Source: Sphingobium xenophagum NBRC 107872
GTDB lineage: Bacteria; Pseudomonadota; Alphaproteobacteria; Sphingomonadales; Sphingomonadaceae
Length of the DNA stretch: 34,155 bases
Direction of reading: 5' to 3'
Assembly (NCBI RefSeq): GCF_000367345.1
Contig: NZ_BARE01000048.1
Span: 1 to 34,155, forward strand
Shown here one piece after another: positions 16,531 to 24,246 of the stretch; position 1 is the first letter of the stretch; each line of letters starts with the position of its first letter. Under the pieces are notes generated by a model. It saw only the letters and a program-made list of their open reading frames with translations. It had not been told where the DNA came from and did not search any database. Position numbers and translations under genes: made by a program.

Positions 16531-16910
16531 AGAATGCGGGCGAAACCGGCCACGCCTTCGGCTGCTGGCGCCGATATTGTCGTGGGACTTGCAACGGGTA
16601 AAACCGGGCTACCACCGAAGCCGAACATCGCCTCGATATTGCGTACGCAGAGCGCCACATTCTCGTCCGCCAGCCTGTACCAGACCTGCTTGGCTTCCTT
16701 GCGCGTCTGAACGAGGTCGGCGCGGCGCAGTTCGGCCAGCTGCTGGCTGAGCGCTGGCTGGCCGATGGAGGTGATGTCGGCGATTTCCCCGACATTATAC
16801 TCGCCGCGCAGCAGGCAGGACAGGATCATCAGGCGCTGGGCCTGGGCGAATGTCTTGATCTTGTCCGCAGCAGCCGCAGCTGCATCACGATCCTGGTAGA
16901 GCGCGGTCAT
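16527..16910 (-). CDS. ArsR/SmtB family repressor, BigR/SqrR-like
   Basis: A 127-residue winged-helix repressor of the ArsR family, nearest by eye to the sulfide/persulfide sensors BigR and SqrR. The recognition helix region reads SIGQPALSQQLAELRRADLV, followed by the wing TRKEAKQVWYRLAD. Cys32 in ILSCLLRGEYNVGEI corresponds to the first sensing cysteine of BigR. The only other cysteine is Cys88 (NVALCVRN), about ten residues earlier than where I recall the second BigR/SqrR cysteine. The start at 16910 was chosen for its ATGA overlap with the peroxiredoxin gene; the frame stays open further upstream but overlaps that gene heavily. About 30 residues follow the DNA-binding domain. It probably represses the divergent sulfide genes. 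Confidence 0.86.
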   Translation of the reverse strand: MTALYQDRDAAAAAADKIKTFAQAQRLMILSCLLRGEYNVGEIADITSIGQPALSQQLAELRRADLVQTRKEAKQVWYRLADENVALCVRNIEAMFGFGGSPVLPVASPTTISAPAAEGVAGFARIL

Positions 16911-17530
16911 GACTGGGGCGCCATCCGGCAGAACCAATCGGGCGCGGCGTCGGTGCCTTGCGCAGGCGGCAGCAAGACGGGCTGATCGGGCATCCAGCCT
17001 TCCGGCGTCAGGCTGGTTCCGCCATCGACCCGTTGCAACGCGCATAGCAGGCGCAGCATTTCATCCACGGATCGACCGACATTGTGGGGATAGGCCGTGG
17101 TCGCGCGGATCACGCCCTGCGGGTCGATGAAGAAGGTCGTCCGCATGGTCATACTGTCCGCCGCATCCTCGTCGATCATCCCATAGGCGCGGCCAACGGC
17201 CATGCTGGGGTCTTCGATGATCGGGAAGTCGATCTCTACATCGAACAGATCGCGCAGCGCCCGGACCCAGGCGATATGGGAATAAAGGCTGTCGACGGAC
17301 ACGCCCACCAACCGGCAGTCGCGCGCTGCAAAGTCCGCCTGCCGCCGTGCAAGGGCCGCAAATTCGGTGCTGCACACCGGCGTGAAATCAGCCGGATGGG
17401 AAAAGAAAATCACCCACTGTCCCCGCAGCGCCGACAACTGGAAATCGCCCATTGTCGAGCGCGCCCGAAAATCGGGTGCGGGGGAACCGATACGAAGCGG
17501 GATCGGGCGGGCAGTCGTGACATCATTCAT
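16907..17530 (-). CDS. Peroxiredoxin, Prx6-type
   Basis: A 207-residue AhpC/TSA-family peroxidase that reduces peroxides through a cysteine thiol. The active-site motif is PADFTPVCSTE, with Thr50 and peroxidatic Cys53, and the conserved active-site Arg lies in MTMRTTFFIDPQG. The long C-terminal part (after residue 150, with VGRSVDEMLRLLCALQ and EGWMPDQPVLLPP) is typical of the Prx6 subfamily. Further cysteines sit near residues 162 and 200. The ATG at 17530 is preceded by AGGAAA at a 6-base distance, while the longer frame would need TTG five codons earlier. It is co-transcribed with the ArsR-type repressor. Protection against peroxides and polysulfide-derived oxidants during sulfide handling is inferred. 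Confidence 0.88.
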   Translation of the reverse strand: MNDVTTARPIPLRIGSPAPDFRARSTMGDFQLSALRGQWVIFFSHPADFTPVCSTEFAALARRQADFAARDCRLVGVSVDSLYSHIAWVRALRDLFDVEIDFPIIEDPSMAVGRAYGMIDEDAADSMTMRTTFFIDPQGVIRATTAYPHNVGRSVDEMLRLLCALQRVDGGTSLTPEGWMPDQPVLLPPAQGTDAAPDWFCRMAPQS

Positions 17531-17569
17531 GGCGCTTTCCTGCAACTGCCAGAGGCGTGTTGCAACCCC

Positions 17570-17613
17570 TTGACGATTTCATATTATATAAATACATGGT
17601 ATGTGTAAATGTG
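17570..17613. promoter_or_regulatory. Divergent promoter and candidate BigR-type operator
   Basis: The 101-base gap between the prx-arsR operon and the persulfide dioxygenase gene contains the most AT-rich patch of its surroundings. An imperfect inverted repeat is centred at 17599, ATACAT-GGT-ATGTGT, extending with weaker symmetry from 17585 to 17613. On the minus strand TATAAT (17583-17588) with TTTACA (17604-17609) makes a promoter for prx-arsR with a short 15-base spacer. On the plus strand TTGACG (17570-17575) is a possible -35 box. An AT-rich palindrome covering both promoters fits an ArsR/BigR operator that shuts both sides until persulfide oxidises the repressor. Confidence 0.55.
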
Positions 17614-17631
17614 AAATTGAAGGAGAGTCGC

Positions 17632-18549
17632 ATGACCGATCCCGCACTTGAAAAAGCCTTTGTACAGGTCAGTGTCGCCAGAAGCGGAGTGCCGGTGGTC
17701 AAGGCCTTCTTCGACGCGCCGACCTTCACATTCACCTATGTGGTGCATGACGCCGAAACCCGTCGCGCAGCCGTGATCGACAGCGTGCTGACCTATGATC
17801 CCGCCACTGGACGCACGGGCCATGAAGCGGTCGAACCGGTCATCGCCTATGTGGAAGCGCAGGGGTTGAGCGTCGACTGGCATCTGGAAACCCACGCCCA
17901 TGCCGACCATCTGTCGGCGGCACCCTATCTTCAGCAGAAACTGGGCGGCAAGATCGCGATCGGCGCGCATATCTGCGAAGTGCAGCACACCTTTGGCGCG
18001 CTGTTCAACGCAGGTACGGCGTTCCAGCGTGACGGGTCGGACTTCGACCATCTGTGGGCCGATGGCGACCAGTTCATGATCGGCAATATCGCGGTCACGG
18101 TGCTGCATGTCCCAGGCCACACCCCGGCCTGCGTCGCCTATGTCATCGGCGACGCAGCGTTTGTGGGCGACACCATGTTCATGCCTGATTATGGCACGGC
18201 CCGCGCCGACTTCCCCGGCGGCGATGCACGCACCTTGTTCCGGTCGCTCCGTCGCCTGCTGGAATTGCCACCGGAAACCCGGCTGTTCCTGTGCCACGAT
18301 TATCTGCCCGAAGGGCGCGATCATTATGCATGGGAAACCACGGTCGCCGAACAGCGCCGCGCCAATATCCACGCACATGATGGCGTGAGCGAGGATGATT
18401 TCGTCGCCATGCGCGAAGCGCGCGACGCCACCCTCGACATGCCCCGCCTCATCCTGCCGTCGGTGCAGGTGAATATGCGCGCAGGCCATCTGCCGCCGCC
18501 CGAGGACAATGGCGTCACCTATCTCAAAATCCCGGTTAACCAGCTATGA
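17632..18549 (+). CDS. MBL-fold persulfide dioxygenase (ETHE1/Blh-like)
   Basis: A 305-residue metallo-beta-lactamase-fold enzyme of the ETHE1/Blh group, which oxidises glutathione persulfide to sulfite using a single Fe(II). Metal ligands are visible: THAHADHL (His88, His90, Asp92, His93), His163 in VPGHTPAC, Asp180 in VGDTMF and His222 in CHDYLP. The GTARADFPGGD stretch is the hallmark of persulfide dioxygenases. The start at 17632 follows AAGGAG at a good distance, whereas the longer open frame upstream runs through the promoter. Unlike Blh proteins that carry a DUF442 domain, this one has none; DUF442 is instead fused to the SQR encoded downstream. Its 3' end overlaps the next gene by ATGA. 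Confidence 0.9.
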   Translation: MTDPALEKAFVQVSVARSGVPVVKAFFDAPTFTFTYVVHDAETRRAAVIDSVLTYDPATGRTGHEAVEPVIAYVEAQGLSVDWHLETHAHADHLSAAPYLQQKLGGKIAIGAHICEVQHTFGALFNAGTAFQRDGSDFDHLWADGDQFMIGNIAVTVLHVPGHTPACVAYVIGDAAFVGDTMFMPDYGTARADFPGGDARTLFRSLRRLLELPPETRLFLCHDYLPEGRDHYAWETTVAEQRRANIHAHDGVSEDDFVAMREARDATLDMPRLILPSVQVNMRAGHLPPPEDNGVTYLKIPVNQL

Positions 18550-18983
18550 TAGCGGGGTTTCCAGATGCGCAGCCAATTGCGGGCCTGATCGGCGGCCTCA
18601 TGATCGGGCTGGCTGCCGCGATCATGTTGCTGGGGCTGGGGCGGATCGCCGGGGTCAGCGGGCTTGCGGCGCGGGCCATCGGCCTGTCTGCCAGCGGCCC
18701 GCCGCACGGCGTGGCAATAGCATTCACCGTTGGATTGCCTGTCGGCGCGGTTCTGGTTGCGCTGCTGTCAGATGGCATCCCTGCCACCTTTCCAGCGCCT
18801 GGCCTGTTGATCGTCGCGGGTCTGATCGTGGGATTTGGCACCCGGCTGGGATCGGGTTGCACCAGCGGCCATGGGGTATGCGGCCTCTCTCGCCTGTCCC
18901 GCCGATCGATCGTGGCGACTGCCTTGTTCATGGGCAGCGGCTTTGCAACCGTGGCGCTCATGCGCCTGACGGGCATGATATGA
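18546..18983 (+). CDS. YeeE/YedE family half-transporter (first copy)
   Basis: A 145-residue membrane protein with four hydrophobic segments, belonging to the YeeE/YedE (Sulf_transp, PF04143) family that moves sulfur compounds such as thiosulfate. The key motif GTRLGSGCTSGHGVCGLSR carries conserved cysteines thought to pass the sulfur species along. It is about half the length of the full YeeE/TsuA protein, and the next gene encodes the complementary half. Start and stop overlap its neighbours by four bases on each side, so the two halves are almost certainly made together. Import or export of a persulfide, thiosulfate or sulfur-carrying compound is inferred from the family and operon. Confidence 0.88.
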   Translation: MIAGFPDAQPIAGLIGGLMIGLAAAIMLLGLGRIAGVSGLAARAIGLSASGPPHGVAIAFTVGLPVGAVLVALLSDGIPATFPAPGLLIVAGLIVGFGTRLGSGCTSGHGVCGLSRLSRRSIVATALFMGSGFATVALMRLTGMI

Positions 18984-19393
18984 TGCGGATCATCATTGCC
19001 TTATTGTCGGGCGCACTGTTTGGCGGCGGGCTTGCCATTTCGGGCATGGCAGACCCCATGCGGGTTCGCGCCTTCCTTGACCTGTTCGGCGCGTGGGACC
19101 CCACGCTCGCCTTCGTCATGGGCGGCGCGATGATCCCGATGGCGCTTGCATGGATGGTCCAAAGACGGGTCGGCCGCCCCTTTGCGGACCGCGCTTTTGC
19201 TCTGCCCGACACGCGCGCGATCGACGGTAAGCTGACGCTTGGCGCAATAGTGTTCGGTATCGGCTGGGGCATTGGCGGGCTGTGCCCCGGTCCCGCCATT
19301 GCCAGCCTCGCGCTTTCCCCGGCGGCGGCTGCCCCCTTCGTGCTGGCCATGCTGGGCGGCATGGCGATCCATCACTTCACGATAAAATCATAA
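18980..19393 (+). CDS. YeeE/YedE family half-transporter (second copy, DUF6691-like)
   Basis: A 137-residue membrane protein with four hydrophobic segments, the second half of a split YeeE/YedE transporter. It opens MMRIIIALLSGALFGGGLAI, then SGMADPMRVRAFLDL, and ends with the family motif GIGGLCPGPA containing its conserved cysteine. The start at 18980 gives an ATGA overlap with the first half; a second ATG follows immediately, so either may be used. The same frame stays open upstream across the first-half gene, but that stretch is not coding in this frame. It should pair with the preceding product in the inner membrane. Confidence 0.86.
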   Translation: MMRIIIALLSGALFGGGLAISGMADPMRVRAFLDLFGAWDPTLAFVMGGAMIPMALAWMVQRRVGRPFADRAFALPDTRAIDGKLTLGAIVFGIGWGIGGLCPGPAIASLALSPAAAAPFVLAMLGGMAIHHFTIKS

Positions 19394-19422
19394 CCGGCCG
19401 CGCCGGATAGAGGAGGTTCATC

Positions 19423-21000
19423 ATGGCCATCAAGCAATTGACCCCGACGCTGAGTGTCACCGCGCAACTAACCCCGGCGGATATCGCGCAAGCAGCGGCG
19501 ATCGGCTTCCGTGCGATCCTGTGCAACCGCCCCGATGGCGAAGGCGCGGATCAGCCGACGGCAGAGGAGATGGGCGCCGCTGCCCGGGCCGCGGGACTGG
19601 ACTTTGCCTATGTTCCTGCGGTGGCCGGGGCGCTGACCGATGCCGATGCCATCGCCATGCGAGCCGCGCTCGACAGCCTGCCGGGACCCGTGCTTGCCTA
19701 TTGCCGGTCGGGCGCGCGCGCGGAAAAGCTGGCAGAGATGGCGGGGGCATTGTTCCGTCAGGATGCTGCCCATTATGACGTTGTAATCGTGGGCGGTGGC
19801 AGCGCCGGGATCGCGACCGCCGCCAGCATTCTAAAACGACGGCGGGGTATCCGCCTTGCGATCATCGAACCCAGTGAGGCCCATTATTATCAGCCCGGCT
19901 GGACCATGGTGGGTGCGGGCGTGTTCGACAGCGGCTTTACACGGCGTGAGGAAGCGCGACTCATTCCGCGCGGCGTGACGTGGATCAAGGCATCGGCTAG
20001 CGCTTTCCTGCCCGATGAGAAGCAGGTGGTGCTGCATGACGACCGACGGGTCTCCTATGGCGTGCTGATCGTTTGTCCGGGCGTTAAATTGGACTGGAAC
20101 GCCATCCCCGGTCTGTCGGAAGCCTTGGGCAATGACGGCGTGACCTCCAACTATCGCTACGATCTGGCCCCCTATACCAACCGGCTCGTCAAACAGTTCA
20201 AGGGTGGCCGCGCGCTGTTCACGCAGCCGCCCATGCCGATCAAATGCGCGGGCGCGCCGCAGAAGGCGATGTATCTGTCCTGCCATCGCTGGGAGAAGGC
20301 CGACATGCTGGGCAATTGCGACGTGCAGTTCCATACGGCGGGCGCAGTTCTGTTCGGCGTTCCCGCCTATGTCCCGGCGTTGATGGACTATGTCAGGCGC
20401 TACGGCATCAACCTGAACTTCGGGTCGAAGCTGGTCGAAATAGATGGGCCGTCCAAAACCGCGATCTTCGAGCAGGCGGACGGCGACAGCGTTCGGCGCG
20501 TGGCCGAGCGGTTCGACATGATCCACGTCGTGCCGCCACAAATGGCCCCCGATTTCATCCGCCATAGCCCGCTGGCGGCGGCCTCTGGCTTCGTCGATGT
20601 GGATGAAGCCACGCTTCGCCACCCGCGCTATCCGGACATTTACGCTCTGGGCGACGCCTGTTCTGCGTCCAATGCCAAAACCATGGCGGCCGCGCGCAAG
20701 CAGGCACCGGTGGTCGCGGTCAACGCGCTGGCGACACTGGATGGCCAGCCGCCTGTCGCGACCTATGACGGCTATGGCAGTTGCCCGCTGACGGTCGAGG
20801 CAGGCAAGATCGTGCTCGCTGAATTTGGCTATGGCGGCAAGTTGATGCCAAGCTTCCCCAACTGGTTGATCGATGGCACCCGGCCTTCGCGCCTGTCCTG
20901 GCTGCTGAAGGACACGATCCTGCCGCCCGTCTACTGGCACGGGATGCTCAAGGGGCGCGAGTGGATGGTGAAGCCCTGCCTGATCGGCGCGCAGTCATGA
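19423..21000 (+). CDS. sqr: DUF442-sulfide:quinone oxidoreductase fusion
   Basis: A 525-residue two-domain protein. Residues 1-110 are a DUF442 (rhodanese/phosphatase-like) domain with a Cys94 loop, CRSGARAEKL. Residues 118-525 are an FAD-dependent sulfide:quinone oxidoreductase: the dinucleotide motif VVIVGGGSAGIATAA (120-134), then PIKCAGAPQK with Cys275, and ALGDACSASNAKTMAA with Cys413. The two cysteines match the redox pair of the human-type SQR as I remember it, rather than the three-cysteine bacterial form. The enzyme would oxidise sulfide to a persulfide while reducing membrane quinone, and the DUF442 domain may accept the sulfane sulfur. A purine-rich GAGGAGG site precedes the ATG, and the stop shares ATGA with tauE. 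Confidence 0.92.
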   Translation: MAIKQLTPTLSVTAQLTPADIAQAAAIGFRAILCNRPDGEGADQPTAEEMGAAARAAGLDFAYVPAVAGALTDADAIAMRAALDSLPGPVLAYCRSGARAEKLAEMAGALFRQDAAHYDVVIVGGGSAGIATAASILKRRRGIRLAIIEPSEAHYYQPGWTMVGAGVFDSGFTRREEARLIPRGVTWIKASASAFLPDEKQVVLHDDRRVSYGVLIVCPGVKLDWNAIPGLSEALGNDGVTSNYRYDLAPYTNRLVKQFKGGRALFTQPPMPIKCAGAPQKAMYLSCHRWEKADMLGNCDVQFHTAGAVLFGVPAYVPALMDYVRRYGINLNFGSKLVEIDGPSKTAIFEQADGDSVRRVAERFDMIHVVPPQMAPDFIRHSPLAAASGFVDVDEATLRHPRYPDIYALGDACSASNAKTMAAARKQAPVVAVNALATLDGQPPVATYDGYGSCPLTVEAGKIVLAEFGYGGKLMPSFPNWLIDGTRPSRLSWLLKDTILPPVYWHGMLKGREWMVKPCLIGAQS

Positions 21001-21794
21001 TGACGAACATGCAATATCTGCTGGGCGGCCTGTCGGGCGGTCTGGTCGGCTTCGTGCTGGGCCTTGTCGGCGGGGGCGGATCGATCCTCGCCGTGCCGTT
21101 GATGGTCTATCTGGTCGGCGTGCCCAACGCCCATGTCGCCATCGGCACCAGCGCTCTGGCTGTCGCGGCCAATGCGGCGGCTGGCCTCGCCAGCCATGCC
21201 CGCGCGCATCATGTCAAATGGCGGTGCGGCGGCATCTATGCGGCGGCCGGGATCGTAGGCGCGCTCGCCGGATCGACCTTTGGCAAGATGGTCGATGGCG
21301 ACAAGCTGCTGTTCCTCTTTGCATTGGTCATGCTGCTCGTCGGTGTGCTGATGCTGAAAGGGCGCGGCAATCCAGGCAATCCGGGGGCCGAATGCAATCG
21401 GGAAAAGGCGCCCAAGGTCGTTACCTATGGATTGGGGTCGGGATTATTTTCCGGCTTTTTCGGGATTGGCGGCGGTTTCCTGATCGTGCCCGGACTGGTG
21501 GCATCGACGGGCATGCCCATGTTGATGGCGGTCGGCACGTCGCTTGTCGCGGTGACGGCTTTTGGCCTCACAACAGCCGCGAACTACGCCTTTTCGGGTC
21601 TGGTCGACTGGCCGCTCGCTGGGATATTCGTGGTCGGTGGTGTTGTCGGCAGCATTGGTGGCACGCGGCTGGCCGAAACGCTGGGCGGCAAGACGGGACG
21701 GCTGACCATGGTCTTTGCCGGGCTGATCTTCATCGTCGCCCTCTACATGCTCTGGCGCAGCGCGGCTGCCTTTTTGCCCGGCATGACAATCTGA
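20997..21794 (+). CDS. TauE/SafE family sulfite exporter
   Basis: A 265-residue membrane protein of the TauE/SafE family with about eight hydrophobic segments in two related halves. Repeated family motifs are visible: FVLGLVGGGGSILAVPLMVY and HVAIGTSALAVAANA in the first half, and FSGFFGIGGGFLIVPGLV with AVGTSLVAVTAFG in the second. These transporters export sulfite, sulfoacetate or related anions. Placed after persulfide dioxygenase and SQR, its likely task is to remove the sulfite they generate. The start at 20997 was chosen for the ATGA overlap with sqr. Confidence 0.9.
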   Translation: MMTNMQYLLGGLSGGLVGFVLGLVGGGGSILAVPLMVYLVGVPNAHVAIGTSALAVAANAAAGLASHARAHHVKWRCGGIYAAAGIVGALAGSTFGKMVDGDKLLFLFALVMLLVGVLMLKGRGNPGNPGAECNREKAPKVVTYGLGSGLFSGFFGIGGGFLIVPGLVASTGMPMLMAVGTSLVAVTAFGLTTAANYAFSGLVDWPLAGIFVVGGVVGSIGGTRLAETLGGKTGRLTMVFAGLIFIVALYMLWRSAAAFLPGMTI

Positions 21795-21812
21795 CCAATC
21801 CCCTTCCCCCTC

Positions 21813-21832
21813 CCCGCCTGCTACATGGCGGG
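21813..21832 (+). other. Hairpin immediately before the cioA ribosome-binding site
   Basis: In the 50-base gap between tauE and cioA, CCCGCC (21813-21818) and GGCGGG (21827-21832) form a perfect 6-bp stem with an 8-base loop. The AAGGA ribosome-binding site follows 3 bases later. There is no T tract, so it is not a classical terminator. It could tune translation or stabilise a processed cioAB transcript. Confidence 0.5.
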
Positions 21833-21847
21833 TGAAAGGACATGCCC

Positions 21848-23251
21848 ATGTTCGACTCGCTTGACGCACTGCTTCTTGCCCGCGCGCAATTCGCCTTCAC
21901 GGTGAGTTTTCACTTCCTGTTTCCTGCCTTTTCCATAGGCCTTGCCAGTTATCTGATGGTGTTGGAGGGACTATGGCTGGCGACCGGAAAGGGCGTTTAC
22001 GCCAATCTGTTCCGCTATTGGCTCAAGATTTTCGCGGTCGTATTCGCCATGGGCGTGGTGTCGGGCCTGGTCATGTCATATCAGTTCGGCACCAACTGGT
22101 CGGTCTTTTCCGATAAGGCTGGCCCGATCATTGGCCCGTTGATGGCCTATGAGGTGTTGACCGCCTTCTTCCTGGAGGCCGGCTTTCTGGGCGTCATGCT
22201 GTTCGGCATCAACAAGGTGGGGCGCAAGCTGCATTTCACGGCTACTTGTGCAGTCGCGATCGGCACCTTCATTTCGGCCTTCTGGATATTGTCGGTCAAC
22301 AGCTGGATGCAGACACCGACAGGCTATGAGATCGGCGCGAACGGACAGTTTCTGCCAGGCCCAAGCTGGACAGCGATCATATTCAATCCCAGCTTCCCCT
22401 ACCGGCTGGTCCATACCGTGCTGGCCGCCTATCTGACGACGGCCTTTGCAGTCGGCGGCGTCGGCGCATGGCACCTCCTCAAGGACCGGAGCAATCCCGG
22501 CGCGCGCACCATGTTTTCCATGGCGATGTGGATGGCGGCGATCGTCGCACCAATCCAGATATTTGCAGGCGACATGCATGGCCTCAACACGCTGGAGCAT
22601 CAGCCGGTCAAGGTGATGGCGATGGAAGGCCATTATGAGAGCCATCCTGAAGGTGCGCCGCTGATCCTGTTCGGTATTCCCGACAGTGCCAAGAAGCGCG
22701 TGGATTACGCCATCTCCATCCCCAAGGCGTCGTCGCTAATCCTCAAACATGATCTGAATGCCCCTATGAAGGGGCTGGACAGCGTGCCCGATGCCGATCA
22801 GCCCCCGGTGGGTATCGTGTTCTGGGCGTTTCGCGTCATGGTCGGCTTAGGGCTTGCGATGCTGGGCCTTGGTCTGTGGAGCCTGATCGCCCGCTGGCGC
22901 GGCAAATTGCATGAATGGACGTGGCTGCATCGCGCGGCGTTACTGCTGGGACCATCGGGTTTCATCGCAGTGCTGGCGGGCTGGATCGTAACCGAAGTCG
23001 GGCGGCAGCCCTTCACCGTCTATGGCCTGCTGCGCACTACCGCCAGCGCTTCGCCGCTGGATGCGCCCGCGGTCGCAGCATCGCTACTGGCGTTCGTCCT
23101 TGTCTATTTCAGCGTATTCGGCATGGGCATCTGGTATCTGCTGCACCTTATGAAGAAGCCACCGCAAGCGCATGAAAGCACGCTGGACGGCGCGCCGATC
23201 CGCACCGCCGGCATCACACCTGCACCCGCCATCGAAGGAGGCGAAGGATGA
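21848..23251 (+). CDS. cioA: Cytochrome bd-type quinol oxidase subunit I, CIO type
   Basis: Catalytic subunit of a bd-family quinol oxidase, about 467 residues, in the inner membrane. The N-terminus MFDSLDALLLARAQFAFTVSFHFLFPAFSI (quoted in part) is typical, with the haem-ligand His in the first helices. The GRQPFTVYGLLRT motif near the C-terminus is the family hallmark. The short quinol loop between helices 6 and 7 (around EGHYES to the helix at RVMVGLGLAML) points to the cyanide-insensitive CIO class. The ATG at 21848 was preferred over 21842 because it is seven bases from AAGGA rather than one and matches the usual N-terminus. Such oxidases tolerate sulfide, which fits their place after sqr. 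The end overlaps cioB by ATGA. Confidence 0.93.
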   Translation: MFDSLDALLLARAQFAFTVSFHFLFPAFSIGLASYLMVLEGLWLATGKGVYANLFRYWLKIFAVVFAMGVVSGLVMSYQFGTNWSVFSDKAGPIIGPLMAYEVLTAFFLEAGFLGVMLFGINKVGRKLHFTATCAVAIGTFISAFWILSVNSWMQTPTGYEIGANGQFLPGPSWTAIIFNPSFPYRLVHTVLAAYLTTAFAVGGVGAWHLLKDRSNPGARTMFSMAMWMAAIVAPIQIFAGDMHGLNTLEHQPVKVMAMEGHYESHPEGAPLILFGIPDSAKKRVDYAISIPKASSLILKHDLNAPMKGLDSVPDADQPPVGIVFWAFRVMVGLGLAMLGLGLWSLIARWRGKLHEWTWLHRAALLLGPSGFIAVLAGWIVTEVGRQPFTVYGLLRTTASASPLDAPAVAASLLAFVLVYFSVFGMGIWYLLHLMKKPPQAHESTLDGAPIRTAGITPAPAIEGGEG

Positions 23252-24246
23252 TCGACCTGACTGTCATCTGGGCCGCCATCATCGGCTTTGCGATCATCGC
23301 CTATGTCGTGATGGATGGGTTCGACCTTGGCATCGGCATCCTCTTCCCGCTGTTCAAGGTGGGGAGGGATCGCGACACGGCAATGAACAGCATCGCGCCG
23401 GTATGGGACGGTAACGAAACCTGGCTGGTGCTGGGCGGCGGCGGCCTGCTCGCTGCCTTTCCGTTGGCCTATGCCATCATCCTGCCTGCCCTGTATGCGC
23501 CGCTGATCGCAATGCTGCTGGGCCTGGTCCTGCGCGGCGTGGCGTTCGAGTTTCGCTGGCGCGATCCGGCCCACAGGGCGATGTGGGACCGCGCCTTTAC
23601 CGGCGGTTCGGCAGTGGCGACCTTTGCCCAAGGTGTGGCGCTGGGCGCATTGTTGCAGGGGATCAGCGTAGAGGGACGCGCCTATTCCGGTGGCTGGTGG
23701 GAATGGCTGTCGCCCTTCTCGCTGCTGACCGGGGTTGCCCTCATGGTGGGCTACGCCCTGCTGGGTGCCTGCTGGCTCAACTGGAAGACGGAAGGCGGGT
23801 TGCAGCGGCAGGTGGTCACTTATGCCGGACGGTTGGGCATCGCGCTGCTGATCCTGATCGGCGCGGTCAGCCTGGCCACATTGACATTGGAGGCGAGCTA
23901 TCAGAGCCGCTGGCTCTCCTGGCCCGGCGTCCTTGCCACAGCGCAGGTGCCGCTGGCGACCGTCATCGTCACCGCGCTATTCTATCGCAGCCTGTCGCAG
24001 CGCAAGGACGCACAGCCTTTTCTCTGGGCGCTCGCGCTGTTTGGCCTTTGCCTGCTGGGACTGGGGATTTCGATATGGCCCTATGTCATCCCTGCCCGCG
24101 TCACGATCTGGGAAGCGGCGGCCCCCTATCGCAGCCAGTTGTTCATGCTGGTGGGCGGGGCCGTTCTGGTGCCAGTGATCCTGGCTTATACCGCCTGGGC
24201 CTATTGGGTGTTCCGGGGCAAGGTCGACAGCGAAGGATATCATTGA
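23248..24246 (+). CDS. cioB: Cytochrome bd-type quinol oxidase subunit II
   Basis: The 332-residue partner subunit of the CIO-type oxidase, with about eight to nine hydrophobic segments. Family marks are YVVMDGFDLGIGILFPL at the N-terminus, VWDGNETWLVLGGGGLLAAFP, and FEFRWRDPAHRAMWDRAF. It is membrane-bound and does not carry the catalytic haems itself. It overlaps cioA by ATGA at its start, and its stop shares TGATG with the small peptide gene that follows, so the three are produced as a unit. Confidence 0.93.
   Translation: MIDLTVIWAAIIGFAIIAYVVMDGFDLGIGILFPLFKVGRDRDTAMNSIAPVWDGNETWLVLGGGGLLAAFPLAYAIILPALYAPLIAMLLGLVLRGVAFEFRWRDPAHRAMWDRAFTGGSAVATFAQGVALGALLQGISVEGRAYSGGWWEWLSPFSLLTGVALMVGYALLGACWLNWKTEGGLQRQVVTYAGRLGIALLILIGAVSLATLTLEASYQSRWLSWPGVLATAQVPLATVIVTALFYRSLSQRKDAQPFLWALALFGLCLLGLGISIWPYVIPARVTIWEAAAPYRSQLFMLVGGAVLVPVILAYTAWAYWVFRGKVDSEGYH

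Noticed and set aside
17584..18489. Minus-strand open frame opposite the persulfide dioxygenase
   Set aside because: The opposite strand encodes an enzyme with all metal ligands intact; this frame has no domain and runs through the promoter region.
18509..18979. Upstream extension of the second YeeE/YedE frame
   Set aside because: The frame is open by chance across the first half-transporter gene, and its residues are Arg/Cys-rich without membrane segments; translation should start at 18980 or 18983.
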